DNA from: an uncultured Clostridia bacterium
GTDB taxonomy: Bacteria; Bacillota; Clostridia; Oscillospirales; Oscillospiraceae
Assembly: GCA_946619065.1 (NCBI GenBank)
Contig: CAMOLY010000041.1
Location: 1-8,713, forward strand
Length of the DNA: 8,713 bases
Direction of reading: 5' to 3'
The stretch's first letter is position 1; the number at the start of each line of letters is the position of its first letter. Under the pieces are notes generated by a model. That model was given only the letters and a program-made list of their open reading frames with translations. It was not told where the DNA came from and searched no databases. The translations under genes and the position numbers were made by a program. This document shows positions 1 through 5,385 of the stretch, piece by piece.

Positions 1-441
1 GCGGCCAATAAGCTGGATCTCCTGCCGCCTGACAGCGACAATCTGGAGCGGCTCCGCGCCCATGTGGAGGCCGCAGGCCTGGAGCTCTACGAGATCTCCG
101 CGGCCACGACCCAGGGCACAAAGCAGCTGGTCCGCACGATTGCGAACAAGCTCCGGGATCTGCCCCCGGTGACGGTCTACGAGGCCGACTACGTCAAGCC
201 CCTACCGGAAGCCGGCGAAGCGGAGGACCTGCAGATCGAGCACTTCGGCGATACCTGGGTCATCTCCGGAAAATGGCTGGCCCGGCTCATCAACGACATC
301 AACTTTGCGGACTTTGAATCCCGCAACTATTTCGACCGCCAGCTCCGCAAATCCGGTCTCTTCACCCGTCTGGAGGCCCTCGGGATCGAAGACGGAGACA
401 CCGTTTCCATCTACGACTTCGAGTTCGACTACGAGCGCTGA
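1..441 (+). CDS. obg: GTPase Obg (CgtA), C-terminal part; 5' end outside window
   Basis: This is the last 146 residues of the ribosome-associated GTPase Obg, which takes part in late 50S subunit assembly and in stress and growth control. The frame is open from base 1. It enters at the G4 guanine-specificity motif NKLD (fragment residues 3-6). The G5-like SAATTQG follows at 33-39, and then a short linker leads into the Obg C-terminal (OCT) domain at about 57-146. The OCT domain shows VISGKWLARLI, the LRKSGLF...LEALGIEDGDTVSI stretch and the family's typical acidic/aromatic ending DFEFDYER. The glycine-rich N-terminal Obg fold and G1-G3 lie upstream, out of view. A GTG at 64 is internal, not a start. 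The stop is TGA at 439-441. Identification is secure because the G4 motif and OCT domain occur together in the right order and at the expected distance. Confidence 0.95.
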   Translation, partial: AANKLDLLPPDSDNLERLRAHVEAAGLELYEISAATTQGTKQLVRTIANKLRDLPPVTVYEADYVKPLPEAGEAEDLQIEHFGDTWVISGKWLARLINDINFADFESRNYFDRQLRKSGLFTRLEALGIEDGDTVSIYDFEFDYER

Positions 442-607
442 CGCAGAAGGCGCATCCGAGGCATCGGCCTGCAGGCTTCATACACGGCCATTCTCCTTGG
501 GAGAAGGCGTCACCCGGCGTCTCACGGAAGACGGATGAGCTGGCCTGATTGCGGGCGAAAAGCCGGGAAACCCATTGATTCGGAACCGCAGACAGGAGCA
601 TGAAACA
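442..607 (+). other. intergenic gap between obg and the cysteine desulfurase, with small hairpins
   Basis: This 166-base gap holds no plausible gene. There is a 10-base palindrome GCCTGCAGGC at 467-476. A tight hairpin follows at 491-505 (TTCTCC, loop TTG, GGAGAA), then a weaker one at 518-533 (CGTCT, loop CACGGA, AGACG). None is followed by a T tract, so I do not call a terminator. I also find no convincing -35/-10 pair, which leaves open whether the desulfurase is transcribed from obg or from an unrecognised promoter. The near-repeat GGCGTCACC / GGCGTCTCAC around 506-524 may be chance. Confidence 0.4.
594..598 (+). promoter_or_regulatory. ribosome binding site of the cysteine desulfurase
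   Basis: AGGAG ends 9 bases before the ATG at 608. This decides the start: the frame is also open upstream to an alternative TTG at 575, but that would add 11 residues not found ahead of the conserved YFDNSATT block and has no such site. Confidence 0.75.
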
Positions 608-1732
608 ATGATCGCATATTTTGATAATTCCGCCACCACAAAGCCCTGCCCGGAGGCTGTGGCCGCCGTGACCGAGGCTGTGACCGAGTGCTGGGGCAAT
701 CCCAGCGCGCTGCACCGGCAGGGCGAGGAGGCCCACCGGAGGGTCGAGACTGCCCGGCAGCAGGTGGCGAAGGCTGTCGGGGCCGAACCGGACCGGATCT
801 TTTTCACCTCCGGCGGCACCGAGGCCGACAACTGGGCCGTTTTTTCCACGGCGAAGCGCCTCGGGAAACGGGGAAAGCATATTGTCACCACGAAGATCGA
901 GCACCATGCCATCCTCCACCCGATGCAGGAGCTGGAGGCCAGAGGCTTTGAGGTGACCTGTCTGTCCCCGGAGCCCGACGGGACCGTGACCCTCGAGTCC
1001 CTCCGCGCTGCCCTGCGGCCGGATACGATCCTGGTATCCGTGATGATGGTGAACAATGAGACCGGCGCTGTGATGCCCATCGCACCCATGGCGAAGCTGA
1101 TCCACAGGCTTGCCCCCAACGCGATCTTTCATACCGACGCGGTCCAGGGCTTTCTGAAGGTCCCCTTCCGGGCCTCGACCCTGGAGGCGGATCTGATCTC
1201 CGTCAGCTCCCACAAGATCCACGGCCCGAAGGGCGCCGGCGCCCTGTATATCCGCAAGGGGCTGAGCCTGCCGCCCTATCTCCACGGCGGCGGACAGGAG
1301 AGCGGCTACCGCTCCGGTACCGAGGCGGTCCCCAATATTCTGGGCTTCGGCGCGGCCTGCGCGGCGGCCCTGCCCACCCTGCGGGAGGATCTGGCGCGGG
1401 AAGCCGCCCTGCGGGACAAGATCCTGGCAGGACTTTCCGGCATCGACGGGGTCGTGATCAACGGAGCCCACGCAGCGCCCCATATTGTCAGCTTTGCGAT
1501 CCCCGGCGTCCGCTCCCAGGGGATCATCAACTGCCTGCAGGACCGGGGTGTTTACGTCTCTGCCGGTTCCGCCTGCGCAAAGGGACACCGCAGCCACGTC
1601 CTGGAGGCCATGGGCCTTGCCCCGGCGGTCATCGACGGTTCCGTCCGCGCCTCTTTGTCCAGGTTCACCACCGAAGCAGAGGCGGACTGCCTGATTTCCG
1701 CCGTTGCGGATGCCGCGATACGCCTGCGATAA
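608..1732 (+). CDS. cysteine desulfurase (NifS/IscS-like, PLP-dependent)
   Basis: A 374-residue fold-type I PLP enzyme that removes sulfur from L-cysteine as an enzyme-bound persulfide, giving alanine. The sulfur feeds Fe-S clusters, thiolated tRNA or thiamine. Visible motifs in order: YFDNSATT (4-11), TSGGTEADN (67-75, phosphate binding), IEHH (97-100, with the cofactor-stacking His), NNETG (149-153), HTDAVQ (175-180), SSHKIHGPKG (200-209, PLP lysine K203), the RSGTE block (235-239), and SAGSACAKG (318-326) with the persulfide cysteine C323. Length is normal. The C-terminal SACAKGHRSHVL form resembles the clostridial subtype often paired with the tRNA 4-thiouridine enzyme ThiI. ThiI does not follow here, since a terminator-like hairpin array and a convergent gene come next. 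The exact sulfur acceptor therefore cannot be told. No scaffold (IscU/NifU) or regulator gene is adjacent. Confidence 0.95.
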   Translation: MIAYFDNSATTKPCPEAVAAVTEAVTECWGNPSALHRQGEEAHRRVETARQQVAKAVGAEPDRIFFTSGGTEADNWAVFSTAKRLGKRGKHIVTTKIEHHAILHPMQELEARGFEVTCLSPEPDGTVTLESLRAALRPDTILVSVMMVNNETGAVMPIAPMAKLIHRLAPNAIFHTDAVQGFLKVPFRASTLEADLISVSSHKIHGPKGAGALYIRKGLSLPPYLHGGGQESGYRSGTEAVPNILGFGAACAAALPTLREDLAREAALRDKILAGLSGIDGVVINGAHAAPHIVSFAIPGVRSQGIINCLQDRGVYVSAGSACAKGHRSHVLEAMGLAPAVIDGSVRASLSRFTTEAEADCLISAVADAAIRLR

Positions 1733-1930
1733 TAAGAATCTGGGGCTGTTGCAAAATGCATAACCTTCAAAGATTATGCAGGCTCCCGGCAGGGGAAGTG
1801 TGAAGGGGGCGGTCTTGGAGCCCCCTTCACGTTCAATCACCCGCCCGCAGGCGATGGTTTTTGCCGGAATCGGCAAAAACCACAGGGCTCGTTGCAAAAT
1901 GATTCATTTTGCAACGAGCCCAGATTCTTT
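1733..1930. repeat. compact hairpin array bounded by imperfect inverted repeats (possible dispersed intergenic element)
   Basis: The whole gap between two convergent genes is built from inverted repeats. The ends are imperfect inverted copies of each other: 1734-1759 (AAGAATCTGGGGCTGTTGCA...) against 1904-1929 (CATTTTGCAAC...AGCCCAGATTCTT), differing by one base change and a compensating insertion and deletion. Inside, in order, are a hairpin at 1757-1780 (TGCATAA/TTATGCA), a perfect 11-bp stem at 1800-1830 (GTGAAGGGGGC, 9-base loop), a small CGCC/GGCG stem at 1842-1853, a perfect 12-bp stem at 1855-1882 (TGGTTTTTGCCG, loop GAAT) and an 18-bp stem at 1885-1921. No reading frame here looks real, and I see no clear target-site duplication. 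It resembles a MITE- or REP-like element. A purely local multi-part terminator is the alternative. Confidence 0.6.
1885..1921. terminator. bidirectional intrinsic terminator hairpin
   Basis: A perfect 18-bp inverted repeat (GGGCTCGTTGCAAAATGA, one central T at 1903, then its exact complement). On the plus strand it is followed by AGATTCTTTTATT, and on the minus strand by TGTGGTTTTT. It lies between convergent genes and is placed to stop transcription of both the cysteine desulfurase and the methyltransferase. The left-end copy of the same sequence at 1743-1757 could compete for pairing with the right arm. Confidence 0.7.
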
Positions 1931-1937
1931 TATTCCG

Positions 1938-2741
1938 TTATTCCGCGGAGACAGGCTGCTCCTTTCGGCACAGGTGCAGCAGATGGGAGGAAGACCCCAG
2001 CAGCTCCCGCTTTTCGCAGTGGAAAAGATGGTAGCTTGCATAGGCCTCGAATTCCTCGTCGGACATCTGAAAATCCGACCGGCTCTCGGCCAGCTCCAGA
2101 ATCCCGTCCGCGGCGGCGACGGAAAGCTGCCGGACGTGCAGTTCCTGAAAGAGCGCCTCGAACTCCTCCACGTTAAAACCGGTGAAGAGCTGCTCCTGGA
2201 AATGCCGGACTGCGTAATCCCCGGTGAAATTCTCCGCCAGACCGTCCGAGAGATTCCCCCGCAGGTAGTTGTCATATAAAATCGCGTGGACCGACAAAAA
2301 CGCGGTCAGAAGGTATCCCCCGGGCTTCGTGACCCGAACGGCCTCCCGAAGGGCCGCCAGCTGATCGGCACGATCGTAGAGGTGGTACATTGGGCCGAGG
2401 ATCAGCGTCAGGTCGAAGCTGTTGTCGGCGAGACTGCGCAGATCCACCGCGTCCCCCTGCAGGGCAGTCAGATTGCCAAGTCCCTCGGAATTCCGGCGCA
2501 GCAGCTCCAGATTGCGCGCCGCCAGCTCGACTGCCGTGACCCGGTGTCCCTCCCGCGCGAGGGCAATGGAATATCGGCCGGTCCCCGCCCCGATTTCCAG
2601 GATCGTTCCGGTCTGCGGCAGGCAGCGGTGGATAAAGTGCATCGTGGTCCTGTATTCCAGCTGTCCGTGACGGCTCTTGAACAGGCGGAAATCCTCGTTG
2701 TATCCGGTGTAAAATTCGTTGATCATTTCTGCGCGCTCCAT
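1938..2741 (-). CDS. class I SAM-dependent methyltransferase
   Basis: A 267-residue Rossmann-fold methyltransferase of the Methyltransf_11/25 type. Motif I is ILEIGAGTG at 47-55, followed by the acidic E72 that should bind the SAM ribose (VTAVE). GDAVDL at 96-101 supplies the adenine-side acid, FDLTLILGPMYHL (109-121) is motif IV, and VTKPGG (137-142) precedes the later strands. The C-terminal half (about 160-267) is variable in the family and probably binds the substrate. It ends with a SSHLLHLCRK segment like the conserved tail of this group. The substrate is not predictable. The gene starts 31 bases after mnmE on the same strand and so is probably cotranscribed, but it is not the RsmG methyltransferase often found near mnmE/mnmG, as it lacks that family's layout. 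The start at 2741 is chosen for its ribosome binding site; an upstream in-frame ATG at 2798 would overlap the end of mnmE. Confidence 0.88.
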   Translation of the reverse strand: MERAEMINEFYTGYNEDFRLFKSRHGQLEYRTTMHFIHRCLPQTGTILEIGAGTGRYSIALAREGHRVTAVELAARNLELLRRNSEGLGNLTALQGDAVDLRSLADNSFDLTLILGPMYHLYDRADQLAALREAVRVTKPGGYLLTAFLSVHAILYDNYLRGNLSDGLAENFTGDYAVRHFQEQLFTGFNVEEFEALFQELHVRQLSVAAADGILELAESRSDFQMSDEEFEAYASYHLFHCEKRELLGSSSHLLHLCRKEQPVSAE

Positions 2742-2748
2742 GCTGCGC

Positions 2749-2755
2749 ACCTCCT
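2749..2755 (-). promoter_or_regulatory. ribosome binding site of the methyltransferase
   Basis: On the minus strand AGGAGGT lies 7 bases before the ATG at 2741, a near-perfect anti-16S match at ideal spacing. It fixes the start of the methyltransferase and excludes the longer frame from 2798. Confidence 0.85.
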
Positions 2756-2772
2756 GTTCTCCGGGTCGGCGG

Positions 2773-4134
2773 TCATTTGCCGACGCAGAAGCGTTCAAAA
2801 ATCGCCTGGGTGATGTCTTCCCGGACGGTCCGCCCGGTGAGCTCGCCGATTGCTTCCATTGCGGCCTCCAGCTCTACCAGGACAGCGTCCGGCGTAATGC
2901 CGGCCTGCATCGCGGCCAGCGCTGCGCGGATCGCTTCCGCTGCCCGCCGCACCGCATCCGCCTGCCGGGTGTTGGTCAGAATCGACCCGTCGCAGGGCAG
3001 ATCGCTGGCAAAGCTGTCCTCAATCCAGCGGCAGAGCGGAACCAGCCCGGTGCCCCGGCTTGCTGAGACCGCAAAAACGGTCTCGAAGGGGAGCGCAGCC
3101 CGGAAGACCCGCTGTTCGAGATCTGTTTTGTTGAGTACGGCGACGGATTTCGGCGCCAGCCGGGCAGCCTCCATCGCTTTCCGGTCCTCTTCGTCCAGCC
3201 CGACCGCCGCGTCGCAGACAAAAATCGCCAGATCTGCCTGCCGGGCCGCCGCCTTCGACCGCTCCACGCCAAGCGCCTCAATCCGGTCTCCGGTCTCGTG
3301 GATACCGGCGGTATCCGTGATCCGGGCCAGGACGCGGCCGAACTTTACGGTTTCCTCCACCGTGTCGCGGGTTGTGCCGGGGATCTCGGTGACAATGGCC
3401 CGGTCAAAGCCGACCAGAGCGTTGAGCAGGGAAGACTTGCCTGCGTTCGGCTTGCCGATCAGGGCAATCCGCACGCCCTGCTTCAGAATTCTGCCCCGCT
3501 CGCAGGTCGCGTAGAGATTCTCAAGCGTTTCCGCATCCGCCCGGAGGACTTCTTCATACTCGGAGAGCCGAAAATCCGGAATGTCTTCGTCCGGATAGTC
3601 CAGAACCGCCTGATAGTGGCTGCACAGTCCGGTCAGCCCGTCGTAAATCGGCCGGAGCTTCCGGTCAAGGCTGCCCCCGACCTGCGCAGCGGCGTTTGCC
3701 GCCATGTCTGCGGTCTGCGCGTCGATCAGATCCACCACGGCCTCCGCACAGGTGAGATCCATTTTCCCGTTGAGGAAGGCGCGTTTTGTGAATTCTCCCG
3801 GCCCGGCCTGCCGCGCGCCGAAGCGGAGGAGCGCTTCAAGCCCTGCGCTCAGAACGGCAGGGGAGCCGTGGCAGTGCAGCTCCACGGTGTCCTCTCCGGT
3901 GTAGCTGTGGGGGGCCCTGCAAAAAACGGCCATCGCCTGATCGATGAGACGGCCCTGCGCATCCAGCAGCTTCCCGCGCCAGAGCTTCCGCTCTGCCAGC
4001 TCGCCCAGCGGCTTTCCGGCCTCCGGCAAAAAGACCTTCCCCGCGACGCCGGCGCATCCGTCGCCGGACAGCCGCAGAATTCCGATGGCACAGGGCTGTT
4101 TCCCCGTTGCGATTGCCGCGATGATATCCGACAT
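2773..4134 (-). CDS. mnmE: tRNA-modifying GTPase MnmE (TrmE)
   Basis: A 453-residue protein of the usual family length. With MnmG it installs the (carboxymethyl)aminomethyl group on C5 of U34 in tRNAs that read two-codon boxes, using a folate-derived carbon. The N-terminal folate-binding domain (about 1-118) shows IAAIATG, SYTGED and HCHG. A helical domain follows, interrupted by the inserted G domain. G-domain motifs are GKPNAGKSS (G1, 227-235), TTRDT (G2, 254-258), DTAG (G3, 274-277), NKTD (G4, 335-338) and SAS (G5, 357-359). The protein ends in FCVGK, the conserved C-terminal C-x-G-K motif with catalytic C450. All key residues are present. The start is ATG at 4134, with AAGGAGG 7 bases upstream; the open frame extends further but only as antisense to the neighbouring dehydrogenase. 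mnmG, the usual downstream partner, is not next; a methyltransferase gene follows instead. Confidence 0.97.
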   Translation of the reverse strand: MSDIIAAIATGKQPCAIGILRLSGDGCAGVAGKVFLPEAGKPLGELAERKLWRGKLLDAQGRLIDQAMAVFCRAPHSYTGEDTVELHCHGSPAVLSAGLEALLRFGARQAGPGEFTKRAFLNGKMDLTCAEAVVDLIDAQTADMAANAAAQVGGSLDRKLRPIYDGLTGLCSHYQAVLDYPDEDIPDFRLSEYEEVLRADAETLENLYATCERGRILKQGVRIALIGKPNAGKSSLLNALVGFDRAIVTEIPGTTRDTVEETVKFGRVLARITDTAGIHETGDRIEALGVERSKAAARQADLAIFVCDAAVGLDEEDRKAMEAARLAPKSVAVLNKTDLEQRVFRAALPFETVFAVSASRGTGLVPLCRWIEDSFASDLPCDGSILTNTRQADAVRRAAEAIRAALAAMQAGITPDAVLVELEAAMEAIGELTGRTVREDITQAIFERFCVGK

Positions 4135-4141
4135 GAAGACG

Positions 4142-4148
4142 CCTCCTT
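4142..4148 (-). promoter_or_regulatory. ribosome binding site of mnmE
   Basis: AAGGAGG on the minus strand, 7 bases before the ATG at 4134. It supports this start over the much longer open frame upstream. Confidence 0.85.
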
Positions 4149-4161
4149 TCGCATTTTTTCC

Positions 4162-4190
4162 ATTATATCCCGGACAGGGCCGCAATACAA
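4162..4190 (-). promoter_or_regulatory. predicted sigma-A promoter of mnmE
   Basis: On the minus strand, TTGTAT (4190-4185) and a consensus TATAAT (4167-4162) are separated by exactly 17 bases. Transcription would start near 4155, giving a leader of about 20 bases that includes the ribosome binding site. The -35 lies 10 bases from that of the divergent promoter at 4201-4229. Confidence 0.7.
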
Positions 4191-4200
4191 GCATTTTTGA

Positions 4201-4229
4201 TTGCTTTTTTTCCGGCCGTCTGCTACAAT
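4201..4229 (+). promoter_or_regulatory. predicted sigma-A promoter of the 2-hydroxyacid dehydrogenase
   Basis: TTGCTT (4201-4206), a 17-base spacer and TACAAT (4224-4229), with TGC immediately before the -10 forming an extended -10. Expected start is near 4236. It is divergent from the mnmE promoter. The overlapping string TTTTTGATTGC (4194-4204) recurs at the promoter of the VanZ-like gene. Confidence 0.65.
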
Positions 4230-4281
4230 GGGGGCGATAATACGCCTGAACGAAAAGGCAGTCTGGAAGGAGATCCAAACC

Positions 4282-5241
4282 ATGAAAATTGTGATTCTCG
4301 ACGGCGAGCGCGCCAATCCCGGCGATCTGAGCTGGGACGGCATCCGCGCGCTGTGCGATGAGCTGACGGTCTATCCCCGGACATCTCCGGAGGAGACGGT
4401 CGCGCGCATTGCGGACAACGACATTGTGATCGTCAATAAAACCCTGATCCCGCGCTCTGTCATCGAAGCCTGCCCCAGCATCAAGATGATCACGCTGTTT
4501 GCCACCGGCTACAACGTCATCGACGTCGAGGCGGCCCGGGAGCACGGGATCCCGGTCTGCAACATTCCCGGTTATTCGACCGACGCGGTTGCGCAGATGG
4601 CAACCGCTCTGCTGCTGGAAATCTGCTCTCAAGTCGGCCGCCACAACGACGCGGTGCACAACGGCGCCTGGTGCGCCTCCGAGGACTTCAGCTTCACGGT
4701 CTCCCGGCTCACGGAGCTGCACGGGAAGACGGCCGGCCTGATCGGCTGCGGCGCGATCGGCCAGGCCTTCGGAAAGATCCTGAAGGCCATGGGCCTGAAC
4801 GTGCTCTACTATGCCCGCCACCCCAAGTATGAGCTGGAGGATGCGCAGACCCGCTTCGTCAGTCTCGATGAGCTCTATGAAAAGTCCGACATCGTCAGCC
4901 TGCACATCCCGCTGACGTCCTCGACCAGAGAGATGATCGACCGGAATGCGATTGCGAAGATGAAGGACGGCGTGATTCTGATCAATACCGCCCGCGGCGC
5001 GATTTTGAACGAGCAGGATGTTGCCGAAGCCCTGAAATCAGGCAAGATCCATGCCCTCGGCGCCGATGTGGTCAGCGTGGAGCCGATCGAGCCGACGAAC
5101 CCGCTGCTCTCTGCGCCGAACGCCTATTTTACCCCGCACATTGCCTGGGCGCCGCTGGAAACCCGCGACCGCCTGCTCAAGATCGTTGCCGACAACATCC
5201 GCTGCTTCCTCGAAGGCCACCCGCAGAACGTCGTCAACTGA
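4282..5241 (+). CDS. D-2-hydroxyacid dehydrogenase, hydroxypyruvate reductase / glycerate dehydrogenase type
   Basis: A 319-residue NAD(P)-dependent enzyme that interconverts a 2-keto acid and a D-2-hydroxy acid. The substrate-binding domain carries FATGYNVID (73-81). The Rossmann domain has GCGAIG (155-160). The catalytic triad is R238 (INTARGA), E267 (VVSVEP) and H286 (TPHIAWA). The TPHIAWA ending and overall layout are closest to hydroxypyruvate/glyoxylate reductases. After the second strand of the Rossmann fold the sequence reads LYYARHPK, with no acidic residue where NAD-specific members have Asp. This hints at NADPH use, as in GhrB-like enzymes. Start ATG at 4282 has AAGGAG at 4267-4272, 9 bases upstream; an in-frame ATG at 4201 overlaps the promoter and is rejected. 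Single-gene unit with its own promoter and a downstream hairpin. Exact substrate remains open (hydroxypyruvate, glyoxylate or another 2-keto acid). Confidence 0.9.
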   Translation: MKIVILDGERANPGDLSWDGIRALCDELTVYPRTSPEETVARIADNDIVIVNKTLIPRSVIEACPSIKMITLFATGYNVIDVEAAREHGIPVCNIPGYSTDAVAQMATALLLEICSQVGRHNDAVHNGAWCASEDFSFTVSRLTELHGKTAGLIGCGAIGQAFGKILKAMGLNVLYYARHPKYELEDAQTRFVSLDELYEKSDIVSLHIPLTSSTREMIDRNAIAKMKDGVILINTARGAILNEQDVAEALKSGKIHALGADVVSVEPIEPTNPLLSAPNAYFTPHIAWAPLETRDRLLKIVADNIRCFLEGHPQNVVN

Positions 5242-5279
5242 TACCGGGCGGAGATGCTTTCCGCCATTCTTTGCACAAC

Positions 5280-5322
5280 ACACAAGCGCGCTGCAGAATG
5301 TTTATGCAGCGCGCGCTTGTGT
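5280..5322. terminator. hairpin between convergent genes, probable bidirectional terminator
   Basis: Left arm 5280-5295 (ACACAAGCGCGCTGCA) pairs with right arm 5305-5322, which carries a two-base GC bulge. The loop is GAATGTTTA. This is a very stable 16-bp stem 39 bases after the dehydrogenase stop and 64 bases past the convergent ABC gene. The T tract after it is poor on both strands, so efficiency as an intrinsic terminator is uncertain. Confidence 0.6.
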
Positions 5323-5332
5323 ATTTGATGCA

Positions 5333-5368
5333 AAAAGACTAAAGCAAACCACCGCTTCAGCGTGGGTT
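5333..5368 (-). terminator. weak candidate terminator of the ABC transporter gene
   Basis: Read on the minus strand, just after the ABC stop, AACCCAC and GTGGTT flank a bulged stem (5347-5368). It is followed by TTGCTTTAGTCTTTTT, a reasonable T-rich tail. The stem is imperfect, and the larger hairpin at 5280-5322 may do the actual work. Confidence 0.35.
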
Positions 5369-5385
5369 ATGAATTCGCAGCGGAA

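Noticed and set aside
362..1897. Long open frame on the minus strand (511 residues)
   Set aside because: It is antisense to the obg end and the clearly identified cysteine desulfurase, crosses the hairpin array, shows no recognisable domain and has low-complexity Gly/Arg-rich composition typical of GC-rich shadow frames.
1733..1930. Insertion sequence remnant with transposase
   Set aside because: No transposase fragment and no clear target-site duplication; only the inverted-repeat structure supports mobility, so it is listed as a repeat only.
1776..2279. Plus-strand open frame (167 residues) starting in the hairpin array
   Set aside because: Most of it is antisense to the methyltransferase and it has no ribosome binding site or recognisable domain.
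3298..4200. 300-residue open frame on the plus strand
   Set aside because: Antisense to mnmE, whose motifs are complete; no supporting start signal or homologous motif.
4135..4905. 257-residue N-terminal extension of the mnmE frame
   Set aside because: It is antisense to the 2-hydroxyacid dehydrogenase and crosses both divergent promoters. MnmE families begin at the MSDIIAAIATG block, which has an ideal ribosome binding site.
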